Source of the DNA: Brachypodium distachyon
Lineage: Eukaryota; Streptophyta; Magnoliopsida; Poales; Poaceae
Assembly: GCF_000005505.3 (NCBI RefSeq)
Contig: NC_016133.3
Coordinates: 28,637,008 to 28,701,007, forward strand
Direction of reading: 5' to 3'
DNA: 64,000 bases
The translations under genes and the position numbers were made by a program. Below the pieces are notes generated by a model that saw nothing but the letters and a program-made list of their open reading frames with translations, ran no database searches and was not told where the DNA came from. Of this stretch, positions 21,321 through 33,126 are shown piece by piece (positions within the stretch are counted from its first letter, which is position 1; the number at the start of each line of letters is the position of its first letter).

Positions 21321-24300
21321 GGGCGCAGTCGTGCATGGCTGATGCCTGATGGCTCCAAAACTCATAGCTCGATCCGTGTGATCACTGCGTCTGCGTGCAT
21401 GGTCGAAAACTAAAGGCGCTAGCTGTGCAGCGCAGTGCGTACCTAGAGTTTGGACGCGTGCGTAGCTCTGCTGGGGGGAACGTGTGAAACGCGGACCAGG
21501 AGAGGGCGGAGTAAAGTTCTAGTGGTGTTGCCTTCTTTTTGACACTTGGGAGTGTACGCTTATCTTTTCGTGCTTTTTCGTAGGTGAAATTATTCGGTTT
21601 GTTATTGCATTCTGCTGGCTTGAGAGTGACGTCGGTGCTTAATTAGTTTAATTACTCCATTCGTGGGCACTCCGGCCGGTTGAGTACTGATCCCAGGCTC
21701 ACGTGGATTCCTAGATCGATCATTAATCAAAGAAATATGTATTGTATTGCATAAAACGTAAACAAATAAATTTACATCGAAATTCAAAAGAAGTTTTCAG
21801 TAATATACTTTTGGGTTTGTCTACATGTCAAGCATCTGTTTTTTCCCTAAACAGGCGCCTGTTTTTTGAGTTAAAACCAATCACCTGGTATTTAAACTAA
21901 AAGCAGACACGTGAAAATTAGTTATTTGTGTATTGTGCGTCTGTTTTCTGCTCTAGGCCGGCCACAAACACATTCAACCATTCAATGTGCTGCTGCAACT
22001 AGAACCCTTAGAGGGTTCTATTTAACTTCAAATTGCAGATTTGTTTTCTTTGAGTTGCACATTTGAAACTGCTGCAATCAAGGGCTGCAGGGAGTGCAAT
22101 TTGAAAAAAAAAACGAAAACTAAAATTGCAACATAGTTGACCCATGCTATATTGCGAAGACAAGGAACACATAATGTAGGCCAGGAGTCCAGACAAAATA
22201 GATTTAACACTTACGCCGCCGTGAACAACTCCACTGAAACCTTGATTTGCATCGATTAACTGCAAGTTCCTTTTCTCTCTTCCTTTAATTCTTCGGGAAC
22301 TCCGGGCGCAGCTTCGACAACATCAAGGATGCAAAACGGCGATCAGTCGACCACTGATCAGAGCAGCAGAGTTGGTCGTTTAGAGCTCTAATCTAACTAC
22401 CACTGCTTTCTTTGTTACTGATCCGTTTAGTGGGTGCACACGAACTAAGCAGGCAAATCACTGGCTAGCTCAGTGCTCTGTCGGCCCTTCCGAGTATTGA
22501 CAACTTGACATCAAACTGACCCTGGAGACTAGCACGTGTGCGCTATCCGCGGACAAGCGTTCTGCTGGTACGTGCCCAGAGCTTGCACCAAGAGATCACA
22601 TAAAGACGCGGCAGCGACAGTACTGCCGGAAAATCTCAATCCGATAGATGTATCATATACTCAGTCGTCTAGCTATTTTAGTACAAATTTGCATTAGAAT
22701 ATCGACAAAAATTGAGAAACCGAGGGAATAGAATGTCAATATCCCATCTCAATCAGGTGACTGGACGCTTACTCTGCTGTAACTGGAAGTGCAGGACTGC
22801 GTGGTAACTGTACAAAAATCCTGCTGTATATTATGCGTGACCCAATGCACAAATACGTATGCTTGTACAAATTAAGTCAAGAAGAATGGCGAATCATCTC
22901 CTGGTTTATCTGAGTCAGGCTAAGGCACCAAATTAAGAAGAGCATCGTAGCATATATCAACTCCAAAATTTTCGAGAAAAGGAGAAAGGGATGGATCGAG
23001 TAAGGCCGTGAAAGCTGAAGTACGTCCACCCAACCCAGCGGCGCCTAACTCACTCAGACTGAAAGCATACACGGTGTACCGGCCGGCAGTTCCCTCCCAT
23101 GCAAGGTGCGCTCCAGCTTGTGTGCGTGCTCTGGCTCGCTCCATATCGTGAAACGCAAGAGAGTCTGTGGGTGACCTGCAGGTGAAGCCAGCTACAGCTT
23201 AGCTGCAGGCTCGTGGTTCAAGTGCGGTCGTTAGGTCGGGTCGGCGTACGTGGTGCCGCTGCGTGGTCTTTGGTGGTGGCACGTCAAGGCTACCACATGC
23301 TCCGTCGCAAATCAAGAAGAAAAGAAAGGAAGAAGAGGTACTGTACGGTCGTCGCGTGGTGCATGTTCACGTGGCAGTACAGTCTCGTATGTTCCATGGC
23401 ATCATTTCCCGTTCCCTGTCGTGGTACGGCGACTTTTGTTTGGGACAAATTTGGTAGATAGATTTCACGGGACTGGGCCCGGCAACCATCGAGACCAAAC
23501 TCCGACTGGGTGGGACTTGCACCGGGACGTTATCTGTGGGCTAGATCCATGGGTCGGTGCCAGCAGCACGTGGGATCATGCAAGGTTTGCTTAACGAATG
23601 CAATTTGGGTTTATTTTCTGTGAATCATGTGAATCATGTACACCAGTTAATTAAAAAAAGTACACCAGTTAATAAGTTGGACCGACCTATCATTCTCTCC
23701 CAAGTCGTCGTTGTGACACATGTCGTGTGCAGTGTCTTTTTTGTGTAACTTTCTATAAAAATAAAGCTAGGCAAAACAGGGATTTTTCCCACTCGCAGGT
23801 ACACGACTGCCGATACGATGGTGCACCTTTCCACGGACACAAAAACATAAGGGCCATCGCCCGTATTGATACTCCTGTCGGCCTCGACTCCGGGCAAGGT
23901 AAAAGCAAAAGTAGAGTTGTAAGTACAAATCAAGTGCATGAAATTCCTGCAACAGGAACCAGCTGAAAAACTAACAAGCTCGCAGAGAGGAGGCAACCCC
24001 TGTAAGGCGGCAACCGGACACGCCCACCTCGACAACACAAGTCATAAAGAACATTCCCCTTCACACTGCCAGCCACGAGCCTCTCCGAAAACCAGAACAA
24101 GGCCCCGCAAAACAGGCACACATAATCCAGCTCTCCATGATAAGACCGTCCATGGAAGGCAGCTGCCAAAAAAAGCAATTAAGAACGCACACCGCGGAGA
24201 AAACGGCAAAGCAAAGCAAAGGACCACGCGCTCAACACATTTCAGATAGGAGACGTAGTCCTTAGTCAGAACACTGCCCCCACCACTAAAGACAGGACAA

Positions 24301-24480
24301 AAACGACAGACCTAGACGCAACAAACAGAAACAGCGGTCACACAAAAATTGTAAAAAAATGAGTTAAAAGAGAGCCAAAACAAAAACAGACAGACGCGCC
24401 GCCGCTGACCGAATAACCACGGCCGCCGACGCATCCGTCTCCTCTTGCGAACCACACGGGCAAAAACACATTCAAAGCGT
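21321..24480. other. Long stretch without a supported gene
   Basis: Frames near 22920-23144, 23213-23594 and 23930-24250 are open but have no recognisable domain, signal peptide or codon structure. The upper part (21321-21560) is presumably promoter of the minus-strand GRP gene. A GC-rich zone at 22980-23560 and an A-rich, gene-poor zone at 23960-24400 could be old transposon pieces. Confidence 0.35.
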
Positions 24481-24486
24481 GGCAAA

Positions 24487-24720
24487 ATAAGGGTGCGTTT
24501 GGTTGCCGAAAGATTAGTGGAATATAATGGAATCATTCCAAATTTTGATTTGATTCTAATGTTTGGTTGTTGAAACATACAAAACTAGAATGGAACCAAG
24601 TGGTTCCTGAGAAGGGAATATACCTTCAATATCCGGAACCAACCCATAACACGAAAACGAAGGAATCATCTGGTTCCGATCGGAACGTGTGGGCCAGGGC
24701 GAAATATCCGATCCATTTTC
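24487..24720. repeat. Possible truncated MITE
   Basis: GGGTGCGTTTGGTTGCC resembles the terminus of hAT- or Harbinger-type MITEs, followed by AT-rich sequence with GGAAT-type repeats. No matching right end is present before the Copia piece begins. Confidence 0.35.
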
Positions 24721-24859
24721 TCTCCTCCACCTCCGCTCATCTCTCACCATGGCGGCTGCCTAGGGCAGTAGAACCAGTGGCGGTGCTTGCCGGCCACTGG
24801 TGGACACTGCACCAGTGGCGCAGTGTTAGTGGCGGGCAGCACCACCGCCACTAACTTCT

Positions 24860-25463
24860 TTTTCTGACCGCCACCGGTAGGCCTTTTTGTAGTAGTAACC
24901 GGCGGGTTGTAGTTGATGTCGAGCCCCGCTAGTATATACAATACCATCTCATCCTCTTCAAGAGGTTTGCCGGCAGCGGCAAGCTCATCTCCTAGATTCT
25001 TCATCTTCGAGAGGTAGGCGGCTGTCGTCATGTTGCCCTTTTGGGCATTGGAGAGCTGGATCCGGATGTTATTCACCCGTGATCGGGACTGCGAGGAGTT
25101 CATAGACTCGAGTGCAGTCCAAATTTCATTGGAGCTTTCGAGGTTGACAACTTTCGAGGTTGACAACTTGCGTCAGCACTTCCTTTGACAAGGAATTCAA
25201 CAGATAGGAAACGACTTGCTGATCTTGTGCGAGCCATATAGCTCGTAGGCAGGGTTGTTGACCGTCTCCTCCGTCTTGTCGCTCTTCTCGACCGTGATGG
25301 TCATTCCTGGTGCCTTAACAGATCCACCAAGGTATCCGTACAAGCATGCACCACGTATGGCAGGGAGAACCTGAGCTTTCCACAGCAGGTGGTTCTCCCT
25401 TGTGAGCTTTTCCGAGAGGGTGGTGGTGAGTGTGATCACGGCTGATGTTGATGAAGAAGCCAT
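24860..25463 (-). pseudogene. Copia gag (UBN2-like), broken
   Basis: ATG 25463 opens a protein with the Copia gag start (LTRENHLLWKAQVLPAIRGA, then GYLGGS). A frame change near 25200 leads to the second part (25166 downwards) with SSNEIWTALESMNSS, IRIQLSNAQKGNMTTAAYLS and ILAGLDINYNPPVT. These belong to the UBN2/gag-polypeptide domain. An 8-10 base direct repeat (TTTCGAGGTTGACAAC, about 25136-25168) sits at the break and may have caused it. The zinc knuckle and everything after it are missing. Confidence 0.82.
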
Positions 25464-25529
25464 TGACGCAATCTCAGATTGATTTTGTGGAGAGAAACGA
25501 TGTGTAGGAAGAGGTAGGCTCTGATACCA

Positions 25530-25780
25530 TGAAAGATTATGGAAGCGTTTCTACCTCCCGTAGTAGGCCGCGTGATTGTATTTGGCTAGAACTTGGCATC
25601 GATTACATCAGGGTTTTACAGAGATACGATCTCAACAGAGTCGGTCAAGCTTATCTTGAGTTTCAAGGCAATAACAAACTACTCTATCTTAAGTTACATC
25701 TAAGCTTGGGGAGATAGAGATAAGAGTTCTGTGGATCTTGAACAATGGAGTTAGTTGACATCGCATGTGGTTGTTTAACA
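25530..25780 (-). repeat. LTR of the Copia fragment
   Basis: The sequence starts TGAAAGATTATGG beside the primer-binding site and ends TGTTTAACA at 25780, so on its own strand it runs TGTTAAAC...CTTTCA, the small-LTR Copia pattern. The outer end is inferred from the TG...CA rule alone, because no partner LTR remains. Confidence 0.65.
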
Positions 25781-26666
25781 TGCTCCTGTAAGCGAGGACG
25801 TCGATCGAGCGTGCACACGCAATTGACTATATTTTGATAGAAAGGAAATTTCCAGATCCCTCGAAGCTACAAAATTTTCAAGAGAAAAATTCGTTGGGTG
25901 TACATTTTCCTTCGGCTAGCTCTTTCCAATATGATGGTGGGGTGGGGGGGCACAGACCATGGTACGAAGCTACATTACGCTTCCCCGATGCACACAAACC
26001 AAGGCCCAAATGATCTTTTAATAGTAGTTAGTTTTTGTATGTTTTTAGAAAAATGATCTGGCTTTATTTATTCATTATTTAATAGAGTAAAATAAATTGA
26101 TAGGAACAAAAAGAACATTAACAATGTAAATCCCAGCTAAAAAACGAAAATCCTCGATAAAACTAAAAGCTCCATCATGGTCCTTGGAAATCAAAGCATC
26201 TAGATCGATCCATCCTTCACATCATGATGTTTCTTAATGTATTTAGTGAAAAAATAGCAGAATACCGTGCTTTGGACAAGTTGGACTTATGAAAATCCGC
26301 ATCATTGGTCCACCTCAAACAGTGGAAAACAAACCCCTCACAAGGGAAGTCTTGTGTGACTAGTGTGTGCAAATCAAACTATTTGGGTGCATGCACCAGG
26401 TGCAAAGAATTTCTCAACACGACAAGGTGCACCAGGCTTGGCAAGCGTTCGCACGGCTCGGTTATCTTTGCTCATCCTTTTGATCATCCTCCTATCTTGA
26501 CGTGGCATGGTGTTTGGTAGCCATAAAAGGCATGTCTCATTAATATGAGCAACTCAATGAGGCCATGTTTGCCTGCCTGTGTCGTTTCAGCGGTTACACT
26601 TCTTCCACTAGATGAGGCGACGCGCTTGGTGACAAGTGACGAGCAGTGGCACATAGTGTGGCCTAG
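25781..26666. other. Unassigned AT-rich stretch
   Basis: No gene or element end is seen. A short region around 26310-26520 has open frames but no recognisable domain. Confidence 0.35.
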
Positions 26667-26934
26667 CTAGTAGTTTAACTATCATTGAGTTGCTAAGGCG
26701 CACCGTTCCTACCCCGCAATGGCCGGCTATGGCTATAGTTTTGAGGTGTAGAAAGCCACCCAAATTTCTTAGTTCTATATCTCACCTATCTAGTAGTTTA
26801 ACTTTTGTCGAGTTGCTAATTAGGTGCACTGCATACCACGCGATGGCCATACCCAACATATAAGGCACCGGCCTCGGCCGTACTTTTGAGGTGTAGAAAG
26901 CCATCCTAATTTCTTAGTTCTAAATTTCACCTCT
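26667..26934. repeat. Tandem duplication, units of about 123 and 145 bp
   Basis: CTAGTAGTTTAACT starts at 26667 and again at 26790. TTTTGAGGTGTAGAAAGCCA occurs in both, followed by TTCTTAGTTCTA. A third start is begun near 26935. The second unit has about 22 extra bases in the middle. Confidence 0.85.
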
Positions 26935-27299
26935 CTAGTTTTTTTAATTCCTCCAAACATTTTGCAATTGAATTTACAAGCTTGTTGTGAGTAGAGAATT
27001 ATGTTTACCAATGTGTCTATCCTTAGTTTTTGGCTCTTTGATCAACTTTTGTTGACAAGTTATTATTTGCCCGTCAGTGATTAATTTGATATGCCAATGA
27101 CATGCACAAGTTTGCTCATCAGTTGTTACCATCCAAGGCCTTCACTTGAAACCACCATGGTCTCCTCGGGATTTGATGTCCCATGAAAAGCCACCACTAG
27201 AACTCATCCGTGCCGAGCATGCAAAAACTCCGACACCTACCTCCGACGTGGCAAACACTACCAGGATTCTAGAGTTTGGTGTCGATGCTTTATTTTTGT

Positions 27300-27640
27300 G
27301 ACGGGCATTGGAACGATCGTCACAAAAATAATTATTGTGACGGCTACATCACTACCGACACAAAAATAGTAATTTTCGGGGCGGGCTTTGACAGAACCGA
27401 CAGAAAATACTTTTTTTCGTGGCGGTTGGAAACCGACAGAAAAAATATGCATTTTCATGTCGGTCGTAACAATTTATGTGTCGGTTCACCGTCACCTAAA
27501 ACAAATATTTGTGGCGGTTGGTGCCCATCACGGAAAATATGCATTTTCATGTCGGTCTTAACAATTTATATGTCGGTTCACCGTCACATAAAACAAATAT
27601 TTGTGGCGGTTATGGTGTCCCCGTCACAAAAATAACACTG
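27300..27640 (+). repeat. Left subterminal repeat region of the CACTA element
   Basis: A 92 bp tandem repeat starts GCATTTTCATGTCGGTC at 27449 and again at 27541. Around it are many GTGACGG/CCGTCAC motifs in both orientations. Such arrays are where the transposon's accessory protein binds. Confidence 0.85.
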
Positions 27641-28254
27641 TCACAAATAATGTTTTTTACCACTTTTATGAAGCAACTATCATAACTTTTGCTCTAAACA
27701 CGCTGAAATAAATCTAACATGTGGAGGACTATATTTCGTAGATTCTACTTGATTATGGTAATTTTTTATAATTGTTGGCTATTATTTAGAATTAACGAGT
27801 ATTTTAACCAAATTTAATTCAAATAACACCCAAATGTGCTCCAAAAAATATGAAAATCAACTAGGGATCCATTTAGGTACTAGTAAGGTTGTCATAATTT
27901 CTTGAAGCCATTTGGGAGAAATATAACCATACATGCAGTTGTAATGGTGGCATGTCATAAGAGTGATATGATCTTTTGGAGTGAAAGTGTGAGGTTTGTA
28001 ATGCAAATGAATTTTAATCTATCCTTTTGATCCCAAAACATTCGATCATTTTGTACGAAAACATTTGTACATGAGATGATTTATGCCAGTACTTGTTTAG
28101 AGTATGGTCAAATTTTATAGTTATATACTAGTTTTCAGAATTTAATTGAAAATGTTCCAAATTATTATCGTGGCGGTGGTTCGCACCGTCACAAAAAAAA
28201 ATATTTTTCTGACGGTAAATTGTGAAACCATGTCAGAATTAAGTCCCTGTACAG

Positions 28255-29039
28255 ATGGACACAAGGAAAAAAATAAAAATCTGCGGCCGCATCTTCTCCT
28301 CCCCAAAACCTAACAGTTCTCTTCCCCTTTTCCCCTCCTCCCCCGAGCAAAACGCCTCCCAGCCGCCAGCCCCAGATCCCCCGTTCTTCCCCGCGCAGCC
28401 CCCACTCGCTGCCGTTCTTCCCCTCCCCCGCCACATTCCCTTCTCTCCCGTGACCCTTCCTGCAGCCACCACTCACACCTGCTGCCACTCAGGGCCGCGC
28501 GCCGTGGGGATCCTGCCGCCACTCACGGCCGCGCGCCCCATTCTCCTGCCGCCGCTTCTCCCCTCCCCCATGCTCCTGCCGCCGCTCTTCCCCTCCCCCA
28601 ACACCACTCTAAGCTGCTTCTCCCCTCCCCCATCCTGGTGCCGCTTCTCCCCTCCCCCATCCTCCTGCCGCCGCTTCTCCCCTCCCCCATCCTCCTGCTG
28701 CCGCTCTTCCCCTCCCCAAACGCCACTCGAAGCTGCTGCTCTCTCTCTCTCTCGCCCGCGCCATACAACTCCGCCCCGAAATCCCCGCGCTGCGGCCGCG
28801 CGCCCCATCCTCCTGATGCCGCTTCTCCCCTCCCCCATCCTCCTGCCGCTGCTCTTCCTCTCCCTCCTGCGCCATATTACTCCGCCCCGGACTCCCCGTG
28901 CAGCAGTACGCCGTCACTTGCTGGAACGACAAGACGCCGGCGACCTCACTCAACTGACTGGCCGAAGCTCGCACCTCCAAGACGACGCCTCTAGCACCGA
29001 AGCTCCATTCTGTGTTCAGCCTCCTGCGAATCTGACGAG
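28255..29039 (+). other. Long proline-rich upstream frame in the CACTA leader
   Basis: An ATG at 28255 starts a frame of about 262 codons that stays open to the splice donor at 29040. If the intron is removed it ends two codons into the next exon. The translation is proline-, serine- and leucine-rich and follows a 30 bp DNA repeat (core CTCCCCCATCCTCCTGCCG). It may simply be a C-rich leader without translation, and no domain is recognisable. The minus strand is also open here because of the composition. Confidence 0.3.
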
Positions 29040-29218
29040 GTAAGTATCAAGAAATCGAATACTCTGTAACATTCTGAAATGTATCCTGGAAAGTTAAAAT
29101 TTTGAGTAGCTGTTTTTTGTTATATGGTGATATGCAATGCAGCGATGCTTTGATATATATGTTAAACTCCTTTGCATGTATGCTGTATTTTTATTGAGTG
29201 TGTTGTTTTTTCTTTTAG
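29040..29218 (+). other. Leader intron of the CACTA transposase gene
   Basis: Donor GTAAGT at 29040 and acceptor TTCTTTTAG ending at 29218, 18 bases before the transposase ATG. Confidence 0.7.
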
Positions 29219-29236
29219 AACATAACAGTGTGATCG

Positions 29237-32200
29237 ATGGAAGATCGTGAATGGATGTATAATGGTTGGAGTCGTAGAAGTATCTCAACTGAATGGGTAG
29301 AACAAACCAAGTTGTTCTTAGGTCATGCCTTTTCTTTGCCAAATTTAGTGGAAAATGGTACCATTAGCTGCCCTTGCATGAAGTGCCGCAATGATTATCA
29401 GCACATAAGGGAGAATGTAGAGTTGCATCTGGCCAAATGGGGGTTTATGGAGAACTACACAACATGGTCAGCCCATGGTGAGACACCTATTGTGAATGAT
29501 GAAAATGATGTTGATATGGGGTACGCTAGCCGCTGAACATACACCACACATTGTCAATGAGGAGCCAACACCTTATGCTAAGGCATTTTATAGGATGCTT
29601 GACACTGTTGATGATAAGGTTCATGCCAACACACATCATATAAGTTTGTCAACTGTAGCCCGGATGCTAGATTTAAAGGCACGATACAACATGTCTACTG
29701 CACATTATGATGATACCCTAAAGCTAATCCATGAGCTTTTTCCTCCTGATTCTAATTTGGTTGAAGACTTCTACCGTTCAAAGAAATTGTTAGAAGGTTT
29801 GGGAATGCCATATGTCAAAATTGATGTATGTTATAATAATTGTATGCTGTATTACAAAGAGAATGAATATAAAGACATTTGTGACTTCTGTAAAACCCCT
29901 AGATATGAGAATGACAGAAACAAAGTCCCTAGAAAAATATTGCGGTACCTCTCCATTACGGATAGACTACAAAGATTGTATGCACACGCGGAGGTAGCAA
30001 AATTAATGAAGTCTCATGAGAAGTCCACATCAGGGAAGATGGTGCACCCTTGTGACGGGGATGCATGGAAGAAATTTGACGAAGACTTCGAAGATTTTGC
30101 TAGTGACCCTAGAAGTGTTAGACTAGCTATTGCAACTGATGGCTTCACGCCGTTCAACTTAACTGCTGCATCTTATTCATGCTGGCCTGTATTTGTTGCT
30201 CCACTTAATCTTCCACCTGGAGTAGCCATGAAGAAGGAGTACATATTCCTTTCCATGGTAATCACTGGGCTTGAACACCTTGGAAAGAAGTTGACTGAAG
30301 TTCTAATGCAACCTTTAGTGGATGAACTTATGAAGTTATGGGAGGGGGTAGATACATGGGATGCTTCAGTCAAAAATAAATTCACCATGAAGGCTGCGTA
30401 CTTGTGGTCAATTCATGATTTTCATGCTTATGGAAACTTTTCTGGTTGGAGCACCCCATGGAGTTCTTGCTTGCCCAAACTGTTTGTCTGATACCAAAGC
30501 ATTTCGACTCAAAGCTGGTAGAAAGGCTTGTTGGTTCAACTGTCATAGATGCTACCTACCTGAAAACCATGAATTCAGAAACCAAGAGAATGCATTTAGA
30601 AAGGCTAAAACTATACATGATATTGCACCTAGCCCTTTGACAGGAGCTGAAGTGGAAGACCAATGAATAGACTTGTAGATGATAAGAAAGGGTGCAATTC
30701 AACACACAATTGGAGCCATGTAAGTTGCTTTTGGCAGCTTCCATACTTCAATAAATTACTTCTCCGTCACAACATTGATGTAATGCACAATGAAAAAAAC
30801 GTAGCAGAGGCAATATGGAACACATGTTTTGATATATCTGAGAAGAGCAAAGATAATTGGAAGGCCAGACTTGATTTACAACAAATTTATCACCGTCCAG
30901 CTTTGCATTTGTCTGATCCAAACAAGAATGGGAAGTGGCAGAAGTCTAGGGCCAAATTCTGCATTGAGAAGGATGACAAAGAAGTTGTCCTAGAATGGTT
31001 TCAGAAACTAAAGTTTCCAGATGGGTATGCAGCCAACATCAAGCGTGGTGTTAATCTAAAGAAATCAAAGGTCTTTGGCCTCAAAAGTCATGGCTTTCAC
31101 ATATTTATTGAACGCTTACTCCCTGTAGCATTTAGAGGCTTTCTTCCAGAAGATATATGGATTAGTTTGGCTGAGCTGAGTCATTTCTATCGTCAACTGT
31201 GTGCAAAAGAATTGAGCCAGGATATTGTGCACTCTCTAGAACAGAATGTGGCAGCACTAGTCTGTAAATTGGAGAAGATATTCCCTCCTGGTTTTTTCAA
31301 TCCTATGCAGCACCTAATTGTGCATCTTCCTCATGAAGCTAGACTAGGAGGTCCAGTCCAGAACCGATGGATGTATCAATTCGAAAGGTAAATATCCAAT
31401 TTTTAACACACGATGTGCTATGATTTATTCTCATCCTTCAAGCTAAATTGTTGATAAAACATATATTATGTTAATTGGGGATCTTAAGAAGAAGGTACTC
31501 AATAAGGCACGTGTTGAGGCTTCCATTGTTGAAGCTTACTTAGTTGATGAGGCAACTCTTTTTCTTTCACTTTATTTTAAGGCTGGTGTTCGGTCAGCCA
31601 GAAATAAGACTCCTTGGTATGATGAGAAGGCCCTTCCAATGATAGTTCATGCACCATTGATATCTTTCAATACCAAGGCCGATACACGAACCCTCAAGGA
31701 TCTCGTATGCTCAAACCTGATGAGTACAAGGCTGCTGCCCTGTATATATTAACCAACATACCAGAGATGGACGAGTTCTTTGTGTAAGTCTTCTTGTTAA
31801 TAATCCAATTCTGAGAATCATATCCATGTCTTTCAATAATCAGGATGAGTTCTTTGTTTTATCGTTTTAGCAAATTTCAAAAGGAAGAATGGAGGAGCAC
31901 AAGAGTTGAACCAAATGACAAGCAGCGTCGTGACTTAAGATTAAATGGTTGGAAAGTTGGTCGTGGCAAAAGAAATGGACCCAATTTCTTTGATTGGTTC
32001 AGAAATGAAGTAATCTTTCTAACCTTTCAAAATAAATCCTTCAAACAAAATTAATGCACTGAAAACTTACATATCATATTACATTTGCAGTGCATGAAGA
32101 CCTCTGGAATTGATAATTATTTGTCTGAACTATCTTATGGTTTTCCGCGAAAAGTTACATCATATGGAATATATGATATCAACGGCTATAGGTTTCGGTC

Positions 32201-32891
32201 CGAGAAGTATGAGAACAAGAGATCATGAAACACTTCTATAAATACTGGTGTTTGTGTCTCTTGTACCGATGACGAAGGGAATGTCACTGCTTATTATGGT
32301 GTCATTGAAGACATCATCAAAATTAAATGGGAGGGCCGCATGCAGCTAGAGCTTGTATTATTTGATTGTCGTTGGTTTAAGCCAACAACCGGAGTTAGGC
32401 GCTCACCAAATTTAGGGCTGGTAGAAATTAAGCGCACATCTAGGCTGCAGAGTTTTGAACCATTTGTTTTGGCAAGTCAGGTTACTCAAGTATATTACTT
32501 GTCATATGCATGCAAGAAAAGGTCAGATCTTATAGATTGGCAGGTGGTTTATCATATCCCTCCACGTGGCTATGTGCAGACAAGTGACAAGACCACTGAA
32601 TCTAACCCCACCGAAGGGCCCATAGATGATGCCCCAGTGTTTCAAGAGGAAGAACAACATGGAAATTTCACTATTGACTTGGATCTTAATCCTGACAATC
32701 TGACATCCGTGATCTCAGATGAGATAACTAATACCAAAGATTTAGAACAAATATCCAACTCCAACCTTGAAGGTGAAGACAATGGTGAAGATGCTGAAAA
32801 AACAGAAGATGAAGTGGATGAAGTGGATGAAGACGATGAGCTTGAAGTCCCACTTGATGATCATACACCTTATGACCCAGAAGATTTCTAA
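29237..32891 (+). pseudogene. TNP2-type CACTA transposase, several lesions
   Basis: The domain order is that of plant TNP2 proteins. A transposase-associated domain lies at 29237-29520 (CPCMKCRNDYQHIRENVELH). The Transposase_21 catalytic core spans about 29760-30700 (MPYVKIDVCYNNCMLYYKEN, IATDGFTPFNLTAASYSCWP, LRHNIDVMHNEKNVAEAIW). A DUF4218 region is at 31080-31387 (AELSHFYRQLCAKEL, MQHLIVHLPHEARLGGPVQN), and a DUF4216 region at 32140-32570. The gene ends in an acidic tail at 32891. Frame changes lie near 29525, at 30451 (an extra C in CCCC), near 30660 and near 31695, and an in-frame TGA lies near 32226. Introns follow GT-AG in part (donor at 31388), but the next acceptor appears lost. The enzyme would cut the CACTA ends; this copy cannot. 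Confidence 0.93.
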
Positions 32892-33126
32892 TATCATATT
32901 CCTACTGTTGTGTGTTTAGTTTGTCATGTAGCTTGTGTCATTTTGTTGTCGCACTATAATTTTCTTGAGAACAGCTGTAATATCTAATATCATGTTGCTA
33001 CTGTTACATGTTCACTTGGATTTTCTCAATTTGCTATTTCTCCCTGATTTTGTATGTGCTTTATATATGTGATTAATTTTAACATTGGTAGGAGCAGCTA
33101 ACAAAGCTTGTGTTTGATTATAGGAG

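Larger units (their letters stand above)
24744..25780 (-). mobile_element. Copia element, 5' end only (LTR, primer site, gag)
   Basis: On the minus strand the order is LTR (25530-25780), primer-binding site TGGTATCAGAGCC, then a Ty1/Copia gag start at 25463. Sequence recognisable as gag stops near 24880, and no protease, integrase, reverse transcriptase or second LTR follows. The element is therefore truncated at its 3' side. Confidence 0.82.

Noticed and set aside
22920..23144. Small minus-strand gene
   Set aside because: It lacks a recognisable domain, splice signals and promoter; retained only as a random open frame.
27300..27640. CRISPR-like or satellite array
   Set aside because: The repeats belong to the CACTA subterminal region, with both orientations mixed and no spacers.
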